Source: Pseudomonadota bacterium (GTDB lineage: Bacteria > Desulfobacterota > Desulfovibrionia > Desulfovibrionales > Desulfovibrionaceae). Taken from it: a DNA stretch of 26,911 nt. The position numbers were made by a program, and so were the translations under genes. The stretch lies in NCBI GenBank assembly GCA_023426275.1, contig JAFABC010000228.1, positions 1 to 26,911 of the forward strand, given 5' to 3'. Of the stretch, positions 23,694 through 26,911 are shown one piece after another. A model generated the notes under the pieces. It did not search any database. It was not told the origin of the DNA and saw only the letters and a list, made by a program, of their open reading frames with translations. Numbering within the stretch: position 1 is the first letter of the stretch; the number at the start of each line of letters is the position of its first letter.

Positions 23694-24335
23694 TCAGCGG
23701 GGCAAAAACCAATCCAGGCCGAGGGATTCGGCGTCCATATCCCGGTCGGCCGATGTCGCGCCCCCGGCCTTGCTCCTGGCGGCCTGGCAGCGTTCCTCCT
23801 GGCGGACCATGTCCGTGGCGGAAATGCGGATGGAATTGCCGTCGGTAAAGGCCCCATCCTCGCCGTCATAATGCATCAAAATGACGCTGACCGGCTCGTC
23901 GGCCGGGCCGTGCAGGCTCCATTTCCAGGTCCGCAACGTACCAAAGGCGTTGCCCCGCCATTCCTTGGGCTCGCCATAGCGTTTCTTCAGCGCCTCCAGG
24001 AGCTTTTCGTAGAAAGCCAGCGAACCGTCGGCATAGTTCATCTTGATGCGCACGACATGCCCGGGATTGGCGCACAGGCCGACGTCGACGTACCCGCTGC
24101 GATAGCCCGGCAGCGGGGCCACGGCCGCGATGCCGACGGACGGCCGGTAGGGCGAGGGATCGACCTCGCTGTGCACGAGCTTGCCGGACAGCGCGTCCAC
24201 CGACTGGCCCAGGCGGATGCCGGCCAGTTCCATGGGGCCGTTGCCGGCCCGGACCAGCGCGGGAGCGGCCAGCACAAGCAGGGTCAGGCCGACCGTCAGG
24301 CAGCCGCGCGAAAAGAGAGCGCACAAGGAGTTCAT
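23694..24335 (-). CDS. Exported hypothetical protein
   Basis: 213-residue protein of unknown function. It begins with a signal peptide (MNSLCALFSRGCLTVGLTLLVLAAPALVRA, cleavage near residue 30), then a mature domain GPMELAGIRLGQSVDALSGKLVHSEVD, typical of small bacterial periplasmic proteins that compare a calculated relation between residues, with ALKKRYGEPKEWRGNAFGTLRTWKWSL in the middle; the RYGEP pattern recurs in many exported proteins of delta-proteobacteria. It ends with a polar tail and LDWFLPR. The ATG at 24335 is preferred; GGGGAG eleven bases upstream is part of a 14-bp palindrome. It sits between the STAS gene (34 bases) and the dynamin gene (31 bases). Confidence 0.8.
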   Translation of the reverse strand: MNSLCALFSRGCLTVGLTLLVLAAPALVRAGNGPMELAGIRLGQSVDALSGKLVHSEVDPSPYRPSVGIAAVAPLPGYRSGYVDVGLCANPGHVVRIKMNYADGSLAFYEKLLEALKKRYGEPKEWRGNAFGTLRTWKWSLHGPADEPVSVILMHYDGEDGAFTDGNSIRISATDMVRQEERCQAARSKAGGATSADRDMDAESLGLDWFLPR

Positions 24336-24345
24336 GATGGCAAGC

Positions 24346-24359
24346 ACTCCCCGGGGAGT
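24346..24359. repeat. 14-bp perfect palindrome over a ribosome binding site
   Basis: ACTCCCCGGGGAGT reads the same on both strands. On the minus strand its right half is the GGGGAG ribosome binding site of the exported protein, so pairing in the mRNA (or between mRNAs) could hide it. It lies 10 bases after the STAS stop codon. Confidence 0.6.
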
Positions 24360-24369
24360 CGCCCCGGTG

Positions 24370-24705
24370 TTAGGCGAAGTGGCCGAGGGCCTCCTCCTGC
24401 GTGGCGTAAATCGGAAAAATCTCGGTGTAGCCGGAGATTTCGAACACTTCCTTCATGTAGTCCTTGATGGTCGAAAGCACAAGTTTGCCCTGGATTTTCT
24501 TGAGTTGCTGCAAGGCCAGCAGCAGCACCCGCAGCCCCGTGGAGTTGATGTAATCCACGTCCTTGAAATCCATGAGCACCTTTTTTTTGCCCTGGCCGAG
24601 AATTTCCATGACCTTGTCTTCCAACACCTTGGACGTGTTGCTGTCGAGCCGGCCGCCGAGCTCGAGTACCGTAATGTCTCCGTGTTCCTTTTCCACAAGC
24701 TGCAT
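24370..24705 (-). CDS. STAS domain anti-sigma factor antagonist (RsbV/SpoIIAA-like)
   Basis: 111-residue single STAS domain. The unphosphorylated form would bind the RsbW-like kinase and free the kinase's other partner. The start MQLVEKEHGDITVLELGGRLDSNT fits the first strands; the phosphorylation loop is VDYINSTGLRVLL with S55 in the expected place (Asn54 where many have Asp). It ends GYTEIFPIYATQEEAL, as in RsbV-type proteins. It follows the RsbW-like gene by 18 bases; its SD is AAGGGGGG. Substrate of a SpoIIE-type phosphatase by family knowledge; the one at 16639-18756 is a candidate. Confidence 0.93.
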   Translation of the reverse strand: MQLVEKEHGDITVLELGGRLDSNTSKVLEDKVMEILGQGKKKVLMDFKDVDYINSTGLRVLLLALQQLKKIQGKLVLSTIKDYMKEVFEISGYTEIFPIYATQEEALGHFA

Positions 24706-24723
24706 GTCGCCCCCCCTTTCGCG

Positions 24724-25140
24724 TTAATCCATGTCTTTTTCGAGAATCAGCCGGTTGATGCCGCCCACCCGCTCGTAGGCCACACGGTCCATGATCGTTC
24801 GCACCAGATGAATGCCGAGACCGCCGATCTGCCGCTGGTCAACCATGGTCGTGAGGTCGGGCGCGCCGGCCGTCAGCGGATCGAAGGGGCGGGCGTCGTC
24901 CTCGATGACAAAGCGCAACCGACGTCCTTCCTGGCTCATGGCCACGGCAATAAGGTGTTCGCCCTCATCGGCGTATCCGTAGTTGATGATGTTGGTCAGC
25001 AGTTCGTCGAGGACCAGACGGATCTGGAAGCGAAGCTTGGCCGGCAGGCCATGGGCCTCGCCAAAGGCCTCCACCGCGTCAGCGAGACGGTCGAGTTCCA
25101 GCAAGCGGTTGTGGAGTCGCAAGGAAAAGCCCAGCTGCAT
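24724..25140 (-). CDS. RsbW-like serine kinase / anti-sigma regulatory factor
   Basis: 138-residue GHKL-fold protein of the HATPase_c_2 group, which binds ATP and phosphorylates a STAS partner, and may hold a sigma factor or another target inactive. N-box LVLDELLTNIINYGYADEG (about 42-60, with E46 and N50), G1 box VIEDDARPFDPL, and G2 box QIGGLGIHLVRTIMD are clear. The ATG at 25140 is chosen (GGGACAGG just upstream); a start at 25188 would add a low-complexity stretch. First gene of the operon with STAS, exported unknown and dynamin genes. No sigma factor gene is in the window, so the target is unknown. A TTGACA lies at 25330-25325 on the minus strand with no convincing -10. Confidence 0.92.
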   Translation of the reverse strand: MQLGFSLRLHNRLLELDRLADAVEAFGEAHGLPAKLRFQIRLVLDELLTNIINYGYADEGEHLIAVAMSQEGRRLRFVIEDDARPFDPLTAGAPDLTTMVDQRQIGGLGIHLVRTIMDRVAYERVGGINRLILEKDMD

Positions 25141-25243
25141 CCTGTCCCCGACGCGAAGGTCGCCGCCCCCGCTGGCGGTTGGCCACAAGCGACCCGCGTC
25201 TCCCCGTGGGGCCGGTCACCCTGGCGTCCGGTCAGTCCCGGCG

Positions 25244-25273
25244 GCTCCACCCCCTCGTCGTCAATCGTGGAGC
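25244..25273. repeat. Inverted repeat in the RsbW-YkgJ divergent region
   Basis: GCTCCAC (25244-25250) and GTGGAGC (25267-25273) are perfect inverted copies with a 16-base spacer. They lie in the 287-bp region between divergent genes and might be an operator, but 7-bp arms in GC-rich DNA can arise by chance. I see no other feature in this region apart from the isolated TTGACA noted for the kinase gene. Confidence 0.3.
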
Positions 25274-25427
25274 ACAGCCGGAAACCATGACCAATCACTG
25301 TAAGATTTCTGTTTTTTGCCACCCTGTCAAGGCAGGCGCGAGGGCCGCGCGACCGGCCCCAGCCGTGGCCCGGTTGCCAAGGCGCGGCACGGCACGTAGA
25401 AGGCCCGGGCAAGGAGTCACACGCCCC

Positions 25428-26237
25428 ATGAAAAATCTCAACGACGCCCTGGCCGAGCGAGAGGCCGACGAGACGGAAGCCTTTCTGCACTCGCTGCCCG
25501 AACTCAAGCCTGGGGAAACCTTTCGTTTCGCCTGCCATCCGAACGTGCCCTGCTTCAACGCCTGCTGTTCGGACCTGACCCTGATGATCACGCCCTATGA
25601 CGCGTTGCGCCTGCGCCGCGCCCTGGGCATTTCCTCCACGGATTTTCTCAAGCATTTCGTCGCCCGCATGACCCTGCCGGACACGGGCTTTCCCATGCCG
25701 CGCCTCAAGATGCGCGAGGAACGGCAGAAACGCTGCCCGTTCGTGTCGCCCGAAGGCTGCAAGGTCTACCCCAACCGCCCCGGGGCCTGCCGCACCTATC
25801 CGCTTGGCCGGGCCAGCCGGCTCGACGAGGACGGCAAGGTGGTGGAGCAGTTTTTCATCGTGCGCGAACCGCACTGCCGGGGCTTCGAGGAGACCGCCGA
25901 CTGGGACGCCCCGGGCTGGCTGGCCGACCAGGACCTGACCGTCTACAATACGTTCAACGACCGCTACATGCTCCTGATGTCCCTGACCCGGGGCAAGGGC
26001 GTGGAGCTTTCCGACAAGCAGCAGCAAATGGTCTGGCTGGCCCTGTACCAGCCCGACGCCTTTCAGGAATTCATCGCCAAGATGGACCTGTTCCGGCTGG
26101 TGGACATCGACGAGGAGCGCAAGGCCAGCATCGTAAACGACGAGGAAGCGGCCCTGACCTTCGGCTTCGACTGGCTGGAGCTGGTCTTTTTCGGGCTGCA
26201 GGAACACCTGCGCCGCAAGCAGCACCCCATTCCCTAA
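25428..26237 (+). CDS. YkgJ family cysteine cluster protein
   Basis: 269-residue protein of the YkgJ/UPF0153 group, thought to bind zinc or an Fe-S cluster through a set of cysteines. The cluster starts FRFACHPNVPCFNACCSDL (C36, C42, C46, C47) and continues with RCPFVSPEGCKVYPNRPGACRTYPLG, and a later cysteine in EPHCRGFEE. This is the usual family layout. The C-terminal half (about 165-269) is helical. No signal peptide. The ATG at 25428 follows AAGGAG; the longer frame from 25179 is low-complexity and overlaps a divergent gene. Some family members are linked to enzyme maturation in anaerobes, but no partner is evident here. A strong hairpin follows the gene. Confidence 0.9.
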   Translation: MKNLNDALAEREADETEAFLHSLPELKPGETFRFACHPNVPCFNACCSDLTLMITPYDALRLRRALGISSTDFLKHFVARMTLPDTGFPMPRLKMREERQKRCPFVSPEGCKVYPNRPGACRTYPLGRASRLDEDGKVVEQFFIVREPHCRGFEETADWDAPGWLADQDLTVYNTFNDRYMLLMSLTRGKGVELSDKQQQMVWLALYQPDAFQEFIAKMDLFRLVDIDEERKASIVNDEEAALTFGFDWLELVFFGLQEHLRRKQHPIP

Positions 26238-26253
26238 GCCTTCTTCGCCCCAC

Positions 26254-26279
26254 GGCGCGGCCCGGCCAACGGCCGCGCC
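26254..26279 (+). terminator. Terminator-like hairpin after the YkgJ gene
   Basis: Perfect 9-bp stem GGCGCGGCC / GGCCGCGCC with an 8-base loop, 16 bases after the stop. A T-rich tract (TTTTCTTGCATTCTTCC) follows after about ten bases, so it may be a weak intrinsic terminator. Confidence 0.55.
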
Positions 26280-26352
26280 CGCCGGGGTACTTTTCTTGCA
26301 TTCTTCCTGGTCGGGCAGATTTTGCCGTAACCTTTGACCAGGAGCCCCGTCC

Positions 26353-26814
26353 ATGCCTCTTGCCGCCGCCGACGTCATCGCCCAACTCAGCGCAACCCTC
26401 CGGGAACGAGGCTACCAGGGCCTGACCACGCCCCTCCCGGACAGCGGCCAAACCTCCGACGCCTTTGCCCGGGCCATGTCCGCGGCGGCCCGGGAATTTT
26501 CCAGCCATCCCCTCATCGGTTACGCCGAGGACGGCCTGCCCGTGGTGGGCCAGGATGAAACGGAATGTCTGGCCGCCATCGAGGATCTGACCCAAAAGGC
26601 GCAGGCCCGGGGACAACGCCTGGAGACCATGGAGTTCGTGGTCGGCCGGCGGCCGGTCTTCGACGGCCCCACGGGACCAAAGCTCGGCTACGAGATGCGC
26701 CCCCTGGCCCTGCTCCCCACCCCGCCCCTGCTCAAATTCGATCCCGAAGCGCAAGGGGACCGGCTTTGGCGGCTCGGGCGGGGAGAAGAGGCCTCCGGCG
26801 GCCGGGGGGCATGA
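26353..26814 (+). CDS. Hypothetical protein with repeat-encoded C-terminus
   Basis: 153-residue protein I do not recognise. It begins with a helical region (PLAAADVIAQLSATLRERGYQGL), followed by a segment with AREFSSHPLIGYAEDGLPVVGQDE and a helix with CLAAIEDLTQKAQARGQRLE, then VVGRRPVFDGPTGPKLGYEMRPLALLPTPPLLKFDPE. No signal peptide. The start ATG has AGGAG nearby (CCAGGAGCCCCGTCC). The last nine residues (EEASGGRGA) are coded by the palindromic repeat starting at 26788, whose palindrome also gives the TGA stop, so the natural end may have been altered by the repeat. Confidence 0.75.
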   Translation: MPLAAADVIAQLSATLRERGYQGLTTPLPDSGQTSDAFARAMSAAAREFSSHPLIGYAEDGLPVVGQDETECLAAIEDLTQKAQARGQRLETMEFVVGRRPVFDGPTGPKLGYEMRPLALLPTPPLLKFDPEAQGDRLWRLGRGEEASGGRGA

Positions 26815-26855
26815 TGCCCCCCGGTCCCCCTCGAAATTTCCTGCGCGGCGCGAAG
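26788..26855 (-). repeat. Palindromic intergenic repeat, copy 4
   Basis: Inverted orientation relative to copy 1. The centre is the 23-base perfect dyad at 26802-26824, whose core is GGGGGGCATGATGCCCCCC (26804-26822), flanked by AGAGGCCTCCGGCGG on one side and, after TCGAAATTTC, by CGCGGCGCGAAG on the other. It differs from copy 1 mainly in the segment between the dyad and CGCGGCGCGAAG. Confidence 0.8.
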
Positions 26856-26882
26856 CGACGCTGGCGCACCCTTGTCGGCGCA

Positions 26883-26911
26883 GTGTTGCCCAGGCTTTGC
26901 CTGGGCAACAC
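26883..26911. repeat. Perfect 12-bp hairpin at the window edge
   Basis: GTGTTGCCCAGG (26883-26894) and CCTGGGCAACAC (26900-26911) form a perfect stem with the loop CTTTG. It reaches the window end, so the following context (T-run or more repeats) is not seen. Confidence 0.7.

Noticed and set aside
24996..26378. 460-codon minus-strand frame opposite the YkgJ gene
   Set aside because: The plus strand has the conserved cysteine cluster and a good ribosome binding site; the minus frame is a shadow.

Overview
The window looks like a chromosomal segment of a GC-rich, Gram-negative sulfate reducer of the Desulfovibrio group (Solidesulfovibrio/Desulfovibrio magneticus type). This rests on gene content and style: malate synthase G, PaaK-type ligase next to threonine synthase, several nitroreductases, a sigma-54 activator, a SpoIIE-type phosphatase with RsbV/RsbW-like partners, and GC-rich palindromic intergenic repeats. 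The assignment is from recognition only; no search was run. I see no tRNA, rRNA, CRISPR array, transposase or prophage gene.

Layout. 1-5169 (minus strand): a palindromic repeat, a LysM-MscS channel protein that seems to lack the usual C-terminal cage domain, a FliL-like protein overlapping malate synthase G by 4 bases, a GNAT acetyltransferase and a small unknown. 5296-7225: a nitroreductase divergent from an AraC regulator, with a second copy of the repeat between them. 7174-10184: tlyA, then a sigma-54 activator with a cysteine-rich PAS domain, divergent from an unknown 189-residue gene that carries a good -24/-12 promoter. 10362-16536 (minus): a strong promoter, then rpsF-rpsR-rplI-dnaB, a long-arm inverted repeat, and paaK-DUF456-thrC ending in a clear terminator. 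16639-21270: a membrane SpoIIE-type phosphatase, a ferredoxin-nitroreductase, a second related nitroreductase that has lost its Fe-S motifs, and a stand-alone receiver domain. 21459-25140: a short secreted staphylococcal-nuclease-like protein facing a four-gene minus-strand operon (RsbW-like kinase, STAS antagonist, exported unknown, dynamin-like GTPase). 25428-26911: a YkgJ-type cysteine-cluster protein, an unknown gene whose 3' end runs into another copy of the repeat, and a perfect hairpin at the edge.

How the genes work together. The ribosomal/replication operon and the threonine synthase group are housekeeping. The SpoIIE-like phosphatase (16639-18756) and the RsbW/RsbV-like pair (24370-25140) together contain the parts of a partner-switching signalling chain; no sigma factor is in the window, and the pair is instead apparently co-transcribed with a dynamin-like GTPase. 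The sigma-54 activator and the divergent 189-residue gene form a self-contained regulator-target pair. The most unusual signals are these two units, the four-copy palindromic repeat family (one copy supplies the end of a reading frame), a pair of near-identical 19-bp palindromes spaced 31 bp around the activator's stop codon, and a 13-bp identity plus hairpin shared by two divergent intergenic regions.
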